Notes under the pieces: model-generated
Databases searched by the model: none
Seen by the model: only the letters and a program-made list of their open reading frames with translations
Told to the model about the DNA's origin: nothing
Origin: Chromatiales bacterium
GTDB lineage: Bacteria > Pseudomonadota > Gammaproteobacteria > UBA6429 > Thiohalophilaceae
Direction of reading: 5' to 3'
DNA length: 10,210 nt
NCBI GenBank assembly: GCA_024641465.1
Contig: JAHEDB010000048.1
Coordinates: 1 to 10,210 of the forward strand
Shown here: piece by piece, positions 1-6,704 of the stretch
Layout of the letters: every line of letters begins with the position of its first letter
How positions within the stretch are numbered: the first letter of the stretch is position 1
Program-made: the position numbers and the translations under genes

Positions 1-1
1 C

Positions 2-1042
2 GGACGGGTTTCGGTAGCCACACGGGGCCTGGCCATCACCAACTCCCTGACCCGCATCCAATCCACCGTCAGCGACACCACTGAAAATGGCGTCCTGCAG
101 ATAAGCACCCATAGCAGCAGATTTTCCCTGCGCAGTGAGCTTTATTATCAAAACAAACCCGAGTCGCGACTGAATTCCATTGCACTGAACTTCTCGGGGA
201 GATACCTGTATCCCTACCAGTTCAATCTGGGGGTCATCAAGTTTAACAATGATGAATACCAGTATCTGGTGGGACTGAACAAACAGTTTGGCAACTATTC
301 ACTATTGACTACCGCCACGCATAAAACAACCGGTGAATGGGGAGTCGACCTGGCCTTTGCCATCAGCCTGGGACGGGATCCGCGTCTCAACCACTGGCAT
401 ACCCAGGCCGCCCCGCTGGCCACCAATGGCAGTGCCTCGATCCTGGTGTTTTTTGACAAGAACCAGAACGGTATCCGGGATGAAGGAGAGGAAGGCCTGC
501 CGAATGTCGGCTTCCGTTTCAACGACTCCAGCAAGATGCAACGAACAGACGATGCAGGGGTCATCCTGTTTACCGACCTGCCCGCGCACCAGGCCCTGGA
601 TCTGGGCATCGATATCGGTACCCTGGAAGACCCCTTGATGGTCCCCCTCAAGCCGGGGGTTCATATAACGGCGCGTCCCGGCCATATCGAGCAGATCAAT
701 TTCCCGGTCATCCTTACCGGCGAGATCGATGGTACCGTTTATCTGCACAAGGATGGCAAACACATCCCGGTCGGTGATATCGAGATAGAACTGTTCGATA
801 AATCCGGCAAGTTCATCCACAAGATAAAATCTGCTTACGACGGTTTTTATGTACTGAGCAAGATCCCCGCTGGCAACTATATTATGCGCATCGCACCCGA
901 ACATGCGGCCAAAAATGGACTACAGGAGGTCCTGCCCCGAGAAATCGTCATTACGCCGGAAAACCCCTTCATAACAGCGATTGACTTTGTTTTATTCCTG
1001 GATAGTAAGAAAAAACCCGCGCCACAAACCGTACCGCCATAA
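2..1042 (+). CDS. C-terminal part of an outer-membrane barrel / usher-like protein with SdrD B-like and carboxypeptidase-regulatory-like domains (5' partial)
   Basis: The frame is open from base 2 to the TAA at 1040-1042, so the gene starts outside the window; the first ATG-like start inside it is not the real start. Of 346 visible residues, about 1-130 alternate polar and hydrophobic residues with many aromatics (for example ELYYQNK, GRYLYPYQFN), as in outer-membrane beta strands. From about residue 145 a SdrD B-like domain begins, with the calcium-loop pattern DKNQNGIRDEGE (about 152-163) followed by LPNVGFRF. A second immunoglobulin-like or carboxypeptidase-regulatory-like domain spans about 240-332 and contains the typical DGFYVLSKIPAGNY. 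A barrel followed by such domains recalls the C-terminal end of CS1-type fimbrial ushers, but the plug and N-terminal domains are not visible, so the usher reading is inference. No terminator is visible before the convergent gene at 1166. Confidence 0.7.
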   Translation, partial: GRVSVATRGLAITNSLTRIQSTVSDTTENGVLQISTHSSRFSLRSELYYQNKPESRLNSIALNFSGRYLYPYQFNLGVIKFNNDEYQYLVGLNKQFGNYSLLTTATHKTTGEWGVDLAFAISLGRDPRLNHWHTQAAPLATNGSASILVFFDKNQNGIRDEGEEGLPNVGFRFNDSSKMQRTDDAGVILFTDLPAHQALDLGIDIGTLEDPLMVPLKPGVHITARPGHIEQINFPVILTGEIDGTVYLHKDGKHIPVGDIEIELFDKSGKFIHKIKSAYDGFYVLSKIPAGNYIMRIAPEHAAKNGLQEVLPREIVITPENPFITAIDFVLFLDSKKKPAPQTVPP

Positions 1043-1165
1043 TACAGAATGTATCTCAGAGGCTAAATTCTTAGCGATGCCCCAGGCAGATATCTCCCCG
1101 GAAACGGTCAATCAATAAATACGAAGACATAGAGATAAAAGCAACACTAGAAAAACAACACCAAC

Positions 1166-4100
1166 TCAAACAGCCTTCTCGGCCCCAGGCGCCTGCCCGA
1201 TGCAAAGCCGGATAAACTCATCCACTGGAACAGGAGGATAAAAAACCCCGCCCTGTATACTGTCACATCCAAGGCCCGCCAGGGCTTGCAGTTGCTGTTT
1301 TGTTTCCACCCCATCCGCCGCCACCTTCAGGCCTAATGCATGCGCCATGCCGACGATGGCGGAAATGACCCGCAAGGCATCGTCCTGACGGCCGATTTCG
1401 TCAATCAACATTTTGTTGATTTTCAGTATATTGACAGGCAATTTCCTTAATGTGTTTAACGATGAATAACCGGCGCCGAAATCGTCAATCTCAAGCAAAA
1501 AACCGGCCCGACCCATTGTTCTCAGCGCACTTATGGTCTGTTCGACATCACTCACGAGTGCTGCTTCGGTTACCTCAATCGTGATCATGGATGGGAGAAC
1601 AGCATTCTTCTGTAATGTATTCAGAATATGGTCCACGGCCTTTGCATCACATAATTGCCGGACTGACATGTTGACGGATATATTCGGCAATAAGTTCTCC
1701 GGGACAGACTGTCTCATCGCATGCAGAGTTGCACATGCACTTTCAAACAACCATCTACCGATAGTCAGAATAGAACCGTTCATCTCCGCCACAGGAATAA
1801 ATTCTTCCGGTAACATTTCCTTATCACTATGCCGCCAATACGGTAATATCTCACCGCCGGTAATTTGACCGGAACTGCTATTAGTGATTGGTTGCACCAG
1901 GATATAAAGCTCATTATTCTTCACGGCAGTACGCAAGCCATTGGCAAGCTTCAGAAACCTGTTCGAATTTTCGGCGATATCATTATCAAAAAACATCCAG
2001 CCATCGCTGCCTCTTGCCGTGGCGTTATACATGGCCGCATTGGCATTTTTCAACATCGATTCCGCGGAGTTGATCATCCCGAACCCCATGGTGATACCCA
2101 CGCTCACGGAGGAAAACACATCCGCATCACCGATACTAAACGGCTTTTTGAGTCTGGCAACAATACGTTCGGCGATCGTCGTTATCACATCGACCTCATT
2201 GACCTGGTCACAAATGACTACAAACTCTCCACCACCAAAACGACCCACGGTATCACCCGGCCTTACCAGACCCGTTAACTCCTTGGCTACAACCTTTAAT
2301 AATCTGTCGCCGACCTCATGGCCATAATTGTCATTGATCAGTTTAAATTCATTTATTCCGACAAACATCAGGGCAATCGCCTTACCGCTCCGTACTGAGC
2401 GAATCAAGGCATTTACCAGGCGATCATTAATCAACGTCCTGTTTGGCAGCCGGGTCAGTGAATCATGCGTCGCCAGCCAGACAAGCTCTTCATCAAACTT
2501 GCGCCGGTCTGACACATCTATCAGGGTAGCAACCATTAACCAGCCATTGGCCGTTTTTATCTTGCTGACAGTCGCTTCGGCTGAAAAAAAGCTACCGTCC
2601 TTCCTGTAACAGGAAATGCCCGGCCTGACCGCCATTGGACATTTCGTCACTGCCTCGCCTAAAAAATCCGTGACATTTTTTTTGTGCACCTCACGCATGT
2701 GTGGCGGCAACAAGAGATGAACCGACATCCCCATCAATTCATCCCTGGAAAACCCAAACATGGAGCAGGTCTTGTTATTTACCCTGACTATCACGCCCTG
2801 CTCATTAACAGCAATAACCCCCACATCGGTCACATAAAAAATATCCTGCAACTCGCTATCATTATTTTGTTGCCGGTCAGTCAAACCAATAGAACGGTGT
2901 TCCGACAGAGCGTGACCATTTATCTGCTGCCCATCCGGATAATCACGTGTTTCCCCGCTAATGACCAAATACGTGCACTTTCCACCGGTCAATAGCGGCG
3001 ATATAAGTAAACGCTCCTTGCCGTTACTCGCCTGATAATTATTAACCTCGATCACCTGTTCGGCGCCGGCCTCGATGATTTTTTTAATCTCATCGCTATT
3101 GCGGCGCAACAGAGTCATCAAATTACGACTGGTAAGCAAATCAATCTTTATCCTGAACAATCTGTTCAATAACGGATTCGACAATTCATCTTCATCGGGT
3201 AAAGGGTATGGCAAAATGGAAAGCACCTGCCAGTCATTTGTCTGTGGTGTATCCTCCATTCCCTGCAACACCGTCAATTGCGGATGATGGTAACGCTCGG
3301 GGATTATCGGCGGGATAAGCCCGAACTTTTCCACGATGATAAACCGGCCATCACGATCACAGCGACTGATGTAGGAATTGACGCTGGCGTGATGTGACAC
3401 AGGGTCCATAATCACTTCACCCTGCGGCGCGGAAATCCTGACGGTTTCCAGCGCCGCGACCAGGGCCTCCGCATTCAGTGAGCCCGCTGCATTGGCGGCC
3501 TGGGCAAAGGCGTGTACACAAATATAGGCGCCCTCGCCGAAGTTGGTTGTTATGCCATTCCCCTCCGGCCAGATTCCATCAACCCCCGGTAATGCAGCCA
3601 ACCGTCGCAGATACTCGGTATTTTTCTTACCCGGTACGCTCATAAAATAGGTATTACTCGAATACAATCCCTCGCGCACCTCCGGCGTTAAATTGGCCAC
3701 CATCGCTTCATCGTAATGCCCCATCACCACCGACATGCGTTTTTTCAAACCGGCGGCGCTAAACTGGTTTAACAACCTGATCTGGTCAAGGCCCGCGGCA
3801 TAGGGGACAAATACATCCGCCCCGGATTTTGCAAGCCGTTCCATGAGCAGGCTAAAATCACCACTACCGAGAGGAAAATACTCTTCACCGACGACCTCGC
3901 CGCCACACGCCTGCAATGAAAGTTTTGCGGCATCGATCGAACCTCGCGGCCATTCATAATTATTCCCGGCGAAAAACATCTTTGGCCCAACGCGATTGGC
4001 CATATAGGGGATCATTTTATCGATTTGCTGATTCGGCAAGGCCGCAAAATTGAAAAAATAGCGATTGAATAGGCTGCCTTCATAAAATGAAAAATTCAGG

Positions 4101-4420
4101 TAGGGAATTTTCCTTGGCAGCGACACATGGTCTGCCACGGCAATGCGCGAATTGGATAAAAGATTGCCGATAATGGCGACGCATCGATGCCTGTCTATCA
4201 GCTTCTCGGCCGCCGGCACGGCCAGTTCCGGCATACTGCCATCATCCTCAATGACCAGCTCCAGCGGGTGGCCCAGCACCCCGCCCTGTTCATTGACTTC
4301 CTGACAGGCGACCCTCGCCGCCCGGCTTATTTCCTCCCCATACAGATCGACCAGACCGGTGAGCGGGGACAATAAGCCAAGGCGAACGGCAGCTTTTTTA
4401 TTTTTATTCGCGTTGGGCAT
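1166..4420 (-). CDS. Cytoplasmic AmiC-like sensor fused to PAS, degenerate GGDEF and EAL domains
   Basis: Protein of 1084 residues. About 10-380 is a type I periplasmic-binding fold most like AmiC, the cytoplasmic amide sensor of Pseudomonas: GLLSPLTG near the start, FAGNNYEWPR (150-159), SAPQGEVIMD (330-339) and a NSYISRCDRDGRF segment (348-360). There is no signal peptide or membrane segment, so the ligand is sensed in the cytoplasm. Residues 385-500 are an unrecognised linker domain. PAS is about 525-640, GGDEF about 645-812 and EAL about 820-1075. The GGDEF signature is GGGEF (729-733), and the upstream metal-binding DxD is GIN (688-690), so cyclase activity is unlikely. The inhibitory RxxD (720-723) is kept. 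The EAL domain keeps E857, N917, E949, D979, D980, K1000 and Q1056, but has EIL for EAL, LKIN for LKID and DGVET for EGVET. The start at 4420 has no clear Shine-Dalgarno. It is transcribed divergently from the thioredoxin gene. Confidence 0.9.
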   Translation of the reverse strand: MPNANKNKKAAVRLGLLSPLTGLVDLYGEEISRAARVACQEVNEQGGVLGHPLELVIEDDGSMPELAVPAAEKLIDRHRCVAIIGNLLSNSRIAVADHVSLPRKIPYLNFSFYEGSLFNRYFFNFAALPNQQIDKMIPYMANRVGPKMFFAGNNYEWPRGSIDAAKLSLQACGGEVVGEEYFPLGSGDFSLLMERLAKSGADVFVPYAAGLDQIRLLNQFSAAGLKKRMSVVMGHYDEAMVANLTPEVREGLYSSNTYFMSVPGKKNTEYLRRLAALPGVDGIWPEGNGITTNFGEGAYICVHAFAQAANAAGSLNAEALVAALETVRISAPQGEVIMDPVSHHASVNSYISRCDRDGRFIIVEKFGLIPPIIPERYHHPQLTVLQGMEDTPQTNDWQVLSILPYPLPDEDELSNPLLNRLFRIKIDLLTSRNLMTLLRRNSDEIKKIIEAGAEQVIEVNNYQASNGKERLLISPLLTGGKCTYLVISGETRDYPDGQQINGHALSEHRSIGLTDRQQNNDSELQDIFYVTDVGVIAVNEQGVIVRVNNKTCSMFGFSRDELMGMSVHLLLPPHMREVHKKNVTDFLGEAVTKCPMAVRPGISCYRKDGSFFSAEATVSKIKTANGWLMVATLIDVSDRRKFDEELVWLATHDSLTRLPNRTLINDRLVNALIRSVRSGKAIALMFVGINEFKLINDNYGHEVGDRLLKVVAKELTGLVRPGDTVGRFGGGEFVVICDQVNEVDVITTIAERIVARLKKPFSIGDADVFSSVSVGITMGFGMINSAESMLKNANAAMYNATARGSDGWMFFDNDIAENSNRFLKLANGLRTAVKNNELYILVQPITNSSSGQITGGEILPYWRHSDKEMLPEEFIPVAEMNGSILTIGRWLFESACATLHAMRQSVPENLLPNISVNMSVRQLCDAKAVDHILNTLQKNAVLPSMITIEVTEAALVSDVEQTISALRTMGRAGFLLEIDDFGAGYSSLNTLRKLPVNILKINKMLIDEIGRQDDALRVISAIVGMAHALGLKVAADGVETKQQLQALAGLGCDSIQGGVFYPPVPVDEFIRLCIGQAPGAEKAV

Positions 4421-4427
4421 TACATTT

Positions 4428-4455
4428 AATATACGGTTATCACATCACTTATGTG
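4428..4455 (-). promoter_or_regulatory. Possible -10 box and inverted repeat upstream of the AmiC-like/GGDEF gene
   Basis: On the minus strand a TATATT hexamer (5 of 6 matches to the sigma70 -10) lies at 4428-4433, only 7 nt before the start codon; no good -35 is seen. Just upstream is the inverted repeat CACAT-N5-ATGTG (4441-4455), and a further GTCGG-N8-CCGAC (4455-4472), either of which could be an operator. These are visual matches only and may be chance. Confidence 0.25.
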
Positions 4456-4501
4456 TCGGTAATCAAGCCGACTAACTGAAGCGATAAATTCCTTACAAGC
4501 A

Positions 4502-4530
4502 TTAATAAAAACGCTAAAAGCCCCTATAAT
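4502..4530 (+). promoter_or_regulatory. Sigma70-type promoter of the thioredoxin-like gene
   Basis: A perfect TATAAT lies at 4525-4530 with TTAATA (4 of 6 matches) at 4502-4507 and a 17-nt spacer. The expected transcript start near 4537 gives a leader of about 20 nt before the GTG at 4557. It lies in the divergent intergenic region shared with the AmiC-like/GGDEF gene. Confidence 0.55.
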
Positions 4531-4556
4531 CCCCCTCGACTTTAAATCAATAAACG

Positions 4557-4919
4557 GTGAACTGGGTGTCGACAGCTACTAACTATATATTTGACGTATC
4601 ACTGGAAGACTTTGAACAACGGGTGATCGAAGCCTCGCATCAACAGCCGATCCTGGTCGACCTGTGGGCCGACTGGTGCCCGCCCTGCGTGGTGGTCGCG
4701 CCGATTCTGGCTGCTGTTGTCACTGCCCGTGCAGGTGAGGTGGCCCTGGCCAAACTGGAGGTGGATGAAGGAAAGAATATGAAGATCGCCGGGCGCTATC
4801 AGGTACGTGGCTTCCCGACGATCCTGTTAATCTACAAGGGTGAAGAAAAGGGCCGTTTCAGCGGTGCTAAACCCAGGGCCTTTATCGAACAATTTATCGA
4901 TGCGAGCCTGGCCTGATCA
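4557..4919 (+). CDS. Stand-alone thioredoxin-like protein with a CPPC active site (YbbN/CnoX N-domain-like)
   Basis: Protein of 119 residues, the length of a single thioredoxin domain, starting at GTG 4557; the stop TGA is 4914-4916 by the open frame, and the few bases after it are non-coding. Active site WADWCPPC (residues 37-44) gives C41 and C44, and the cis-proline is P87 in RGFPTILL. The opening IFDVSLEDFE and the FEQRVIEASHQQPILVDLWA stretch resemble the N-terminal thioredoxin domain of YbbN/CnoX, but the tetratricopeptide C-terminus of that chaperedoxin is absent. No signal peptide, so it is cytoplasmic. Thioredoxins usually carry CGPC; CPPC is more usual in TlpA-like proteins and should shift the redox potential. 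The likely role is thiol-disulphide exchange; the substrate is not apparent from the context. Confidence 0.85.
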
Positions 4920-4928
4920 TCGGCCTGA

Positions 4929-5072
4929 CTAGCCGGCGCCGAGAAACAACAACAGGGAAGGCAGGGTCAACCAGAGTAGGCCCTTCACCAGGAAGAGCAG
5001 AAAGCCCAACCAGCCCAGGCGCTTCAGCCAGGTACTGATTTCGAATTTTTGCTGTGTTTGCTGGATATACAT
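4929..5072 (-). CDS. 47-residue single-helix membrane micro-protein
   Basis: The frame runs from ATG at 5070-5072 to TAG at 4929-4931. A strong Shine-Dalgarno GGAGG lies 5 nt upstream of this ATG. Another in-frame ATG 12 nt further up (5082-5084) overlaps that Shine-Dalgarno and is less likely. The protein begins with a polar, glutamine-rich stretch (MYIQQTQQKFE), then a short basic segment (WLKRLGW) and a hydrophobic helix rich in Leu, Phe and Trp to the end (GAG). This is the form of small inner-membrane proteins found in many Gammaproteobacteria, with a KRLGW..F..F..KGLLW pattern; I do not know a function. It is a separate transcription unit or the tail of the 6527-5233 cluster. Confidence 0.65.
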   Translation of the reverse strand: MYIQQTQQKFEISTWLKRLGWLGFLLFLVKGLLWLTLPSLLLFLGAG

Positions 5073-5127
5073 CGGAGCCTCCATAAACCTTATTACGTCT
5101 AGGTTTGTATCGGTACCGGCAAAGCAG

Positions 5128-5156
5128 GTTTTAGATTTATTTGAACCAGTTCACAA
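5128..5156 (-). promoter_or_regulatory. Possible sigma70 promoter of the 47-residue gene with overlapping palindrome
   Basis: On the minus strand TTGTGA (5151-5156) and TAAAAC (5128-5133) are separated by 17 nt, each matching 4 of 6 consensus bases. A short palindrome TGAAC-CA-GTTCA (5142-5153) overlaps the -35 and could be an operator. Immediately upstream lies an AT-rich stretch with the direct repeat ATTACAC at 5160-5166 and 5175-5181 and a related TTACAA at 5167-5172. Confidence 0.35.
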
Positions 5157-5232
5157 TTTATTACACTTACAAACATTACACAATTAACTGGATTTATGCG
5201 CTTTATTAAAGGTATTTATAAATAAGCCTGGT

Positions 5233-5568
5233 TCAGGCCGACATCATTGTCGAGAAATAGGGATACCACACCAACAACGACAGGCCAGCCACCGCCAGGT
5301 CGGTCCGCAGGGCGCGTTGCAGGCGGTTTCGCTCACTGCCCTGTTTGGCGGTCATCAGCAAGCGGCTCATGATCGCGTCCAGCAGCAGCAACATAAAGAC
5401 AATCGGCGCCAGGGCGGGAAACAGCAGGGTCGGAAACACGGCCCAACCCTCATAGATGGCCTCGGCGCCGGAGGCGGGTCGGAGAACCGTCATGATGATC
5501 GTTGCGCCGAGCAGAATCAGCCGTAACGGTCCCAGCCCCACAAGGTATTGCAAAACAGATTTGGACAT
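5233..5568 (-). CDS. Small membrane protein of unknown function, three predicted helices
   Basis: Protein of 111 residues that I do not recognise. Hydrophobic segments lie at about 8-29, 43-66 and 91-110, with a basic and polar loop (TAKQGSERNRLQRALRTD, about 73-90) between the second and third. The start ATG (5566-5568) lies 11 nt after the stop of the 127-residue gene upstream, with an AAGAGAA Shine-Dalgarno-like run overlapping that stop codon, so the two are very probably co-transcribed and translationally linked. Bases 5085-5232 downstream hold only the AT-rich repeat region and no clear terminator; a TATTTATAAATA palindrome sits at 5213-5224. Confidence 0.7.
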   Translation of the reverse strand: MSKSVLQYLVGLGPLRLILLGATIIMTVLRPASGAEAIYEGWAVFPTLLFPALAPIVFMLLLLDAIMSRLLMTAKQGSERNRLQRALRTDLAVAGLSLLVWYPYFSTMMSA

Positions 5569-5579
5569 TGGATTTTCTC

Positions 5580-5963
5580 TTAGTGAAGCCTGGATTGAAA
5601 ATTGACCGCCACGGTATTCTGGGCCGTCTGCTCATTGAACACCAGATCCAGCGAGACATTGTCCCCCTGCTCCCTGGCCACAACCCGGCGCATCTCGGGA
5701 TAGCGATTGGCCAGATAGGCACAGGCGGCGGCGATCAGTCCCTCTTCATTGTCCTGCAGGGCAGTCATCAGCTGGATGGCGACAAACTGGGCGCGCTGCA
5801 CAGGATCGGGTTCGCTGATCGACTGGCCGGCCAGTTCGATGCCCTCGGACATATCCGCATCCATCTTATCCAGGAACTGGCGCTGATGACCGGGCAAACG
5901 GACATTGCGGTCATATTCGATGACCTGGGTACCGTTTAACTCGACGTATAATTTTTCACTCAT
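5580..5963 (-). CDS. Conserved-looking soluble protein of unknown function (127 aa)
   Basis: Not recognised. The protein has no signal peptide and no membrane segment. It opens with a beta-like MSEKLYVELNGTQVIEYD and then has a helix-rich acidic middle (QRQFLDKMDADMSEGIEL, then AQFVAIQLMTALQDNEEGLIAAACAYLA, about 58-85). It ends in a possible strand (NVSLDLVF). Start ATG at 5961-5963; the Shine-Dalgarno is weak (AAGG at about -14). It is followed after 11 nt by the membrane protein 5233-5568 and preceded by 60 nt by the TlpA-like gene, so the three probably form one operon with an exported-thiol theme. Partnership with the membrane protein is inferred from spacing only. Confidence 0.65.
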   Translation of the reverse strand: MSEKLYVELNGTQVIEYDRNVRLPGHQRQFLDKMDADMSEGIELAGQSISEPDPVQRAQFVAIQLMTALQDNEEGLIAAACAYLANRYPEMRRVVAREQGDNVSLDLVFNEQTAQNTVAVNFQSRLH

Positions 5964-6023
5964 CGCGGATTGGCCTTGGTTTTCACTATCACGGTTATTA
6001 CGCCTACTGCGTATCCCTGCACG

Positions 6024-6527
6024 TCATTTTTTCACTGCCTGTTGTTGCAGGAAGTCTTCGATCACCGACACCGGCACGGCACCGACCTGCTGTACCGTCA
6101 ATTTACCTGTTGGCGAATAGATCAGGAAGGTCGGTGTCCCCACCCAGTTTTCCCCGGTGGCGTCGTAAAACAGATCGGCCACGTCCTGGCCTTCGCCGAT
6201 GATATTCGGAAAATGCAGTTTATGTTCCTTGATAAACCCCTCGGCGGCCTTTTTATTCGCCTGCCCGTCGATGGAAATGCCCAGCATGACCGCGTCCTTG
6301 TCTTTGTGCTTCAGATAAAACTGATCGTAGTGCGCGGCCTCCTTGTTACACACCAGGCAGTCCGACGCCCAGATCATCACCACGGTCCATTTACCCTTAC
6401 CGGTAAATTGCTCGATCGACGTCGGTTTGCCGGAAAAATCCACCAGCGGTTTGGCCTGTAAGGCATCCAGGGGCAACAACACACCCAATAGCAGAATGAG
6501 CCGGCTCATTTTATCGATTTTAAACAT
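6024..6527 (-). CDS. Exported TlpA/DsbE-like thiol-disulphide oxidoreductase with a CLVC motif
   Basis: I choose the ATG at 6525-6527 (167 residues). It has GGAG 10 nt upstream and gives a good signal peptide: MFKIDKMSR, a hydrophobic stretch LILLLGVLLPL and a cleavage site near ALQA-K. The frame is open further up to 6674, but those 49 residues look non-coding and overlap the divergent promoter region. In the chosen numbering the active site is WASDCLVC (C57, C60) and the cis-proline is P132 in VGTPTFLIY. The FSGKPTSIEQFTGKGKWTVVMIWAS opening and the SIDGQ strand match the TlpA/AhpC-TSA fold. The protein should act in the periplasm on protein disulphides, perhaps in cytochrome c maturation or reduction of exported proteins. 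CLVC replaces the usual CPPC. Confidence 0.85.
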   Translation of the reverse strand: MFKIDKMSRLILLLGVLLPLDALQAKPLVDFSGKPTSIEQFTGKGKWTVVMIWASDCLVCNKEAAHYDQFYLKHKDKDAVMLGISIDGQANKKAAEGFIKEHKLHFPNIIGEGQDVADLFYDATGENWVGTPTFLIYSPTGKLTVQQVGAVPVSVIEDFLQQQAVKK

Positions 6528-6556
6528 ATCAGGGATGCTCCAGTGACTGATGTTGG

Positions 6557-6562
6557 ATTGTA
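6557..6562 (-). promoter_or_regulatory. Possible -10 box of the TlpA-like gene
   Basis: TACAAT on the minus strand (5 of 6 matches) 29 nt before the chosen ATG supports that start over the longer frame. The hexamer 17 nt upstream (TTCGTA) is a poor -35, so this is tentative. Confidence 0.3.
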
Positions 6563-6704
6563 CCGGATCGCCTGCCGGATACGAATAGTAAATCCTCAGA
6601 CCGGTCACAGCCGGGCCTGGTTCCCCGTGGCGATCCGCCAGCCTGCCCGCGGGGCTATATTTTGCTATGCTCATGCCTGTTTGATCGAAAACCTATAGGA
6701 CGAT

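Noticed and set aside
302..904. 200-codon minus-strand open frame
   Set aside because: It lies wholly opposite the barrel/SdrD B-like gene, whose protein has recognisable domains; the antisense frame gives no domain or ribosome binding site.
1166..4420. Reading the N-terminal domain as an ABC-transporter binding protein
   Set aside because: No signal peptide or lipobox, and fusion to cytoplasmic PAS-GGDEF-EAL; motifs fit AmiC better.
5142..5153. LexA-type operator at TGAACCAGTTCA
   Set aside because: The spacing fits neither CTGT-N8-ACAG nor GAAC-N4-GTTC.
5502..5939. 145-codon plus-strand open frame
   Set aside because: It runs opposite the two unknown minus-strand genes, which have tight operon spacing and sensible protein composition; the plus frame looks like an antisense shadow.
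6528..6674. Longer N-terminus for the TlpA-like protein starting at 6674
   Set aside because: The extra 49 residues are not signal-like, overlap the divergent intergenic region, and the ATG at 6527 has GGAG 10 nt upstream and directly precedes a good signal peptide.
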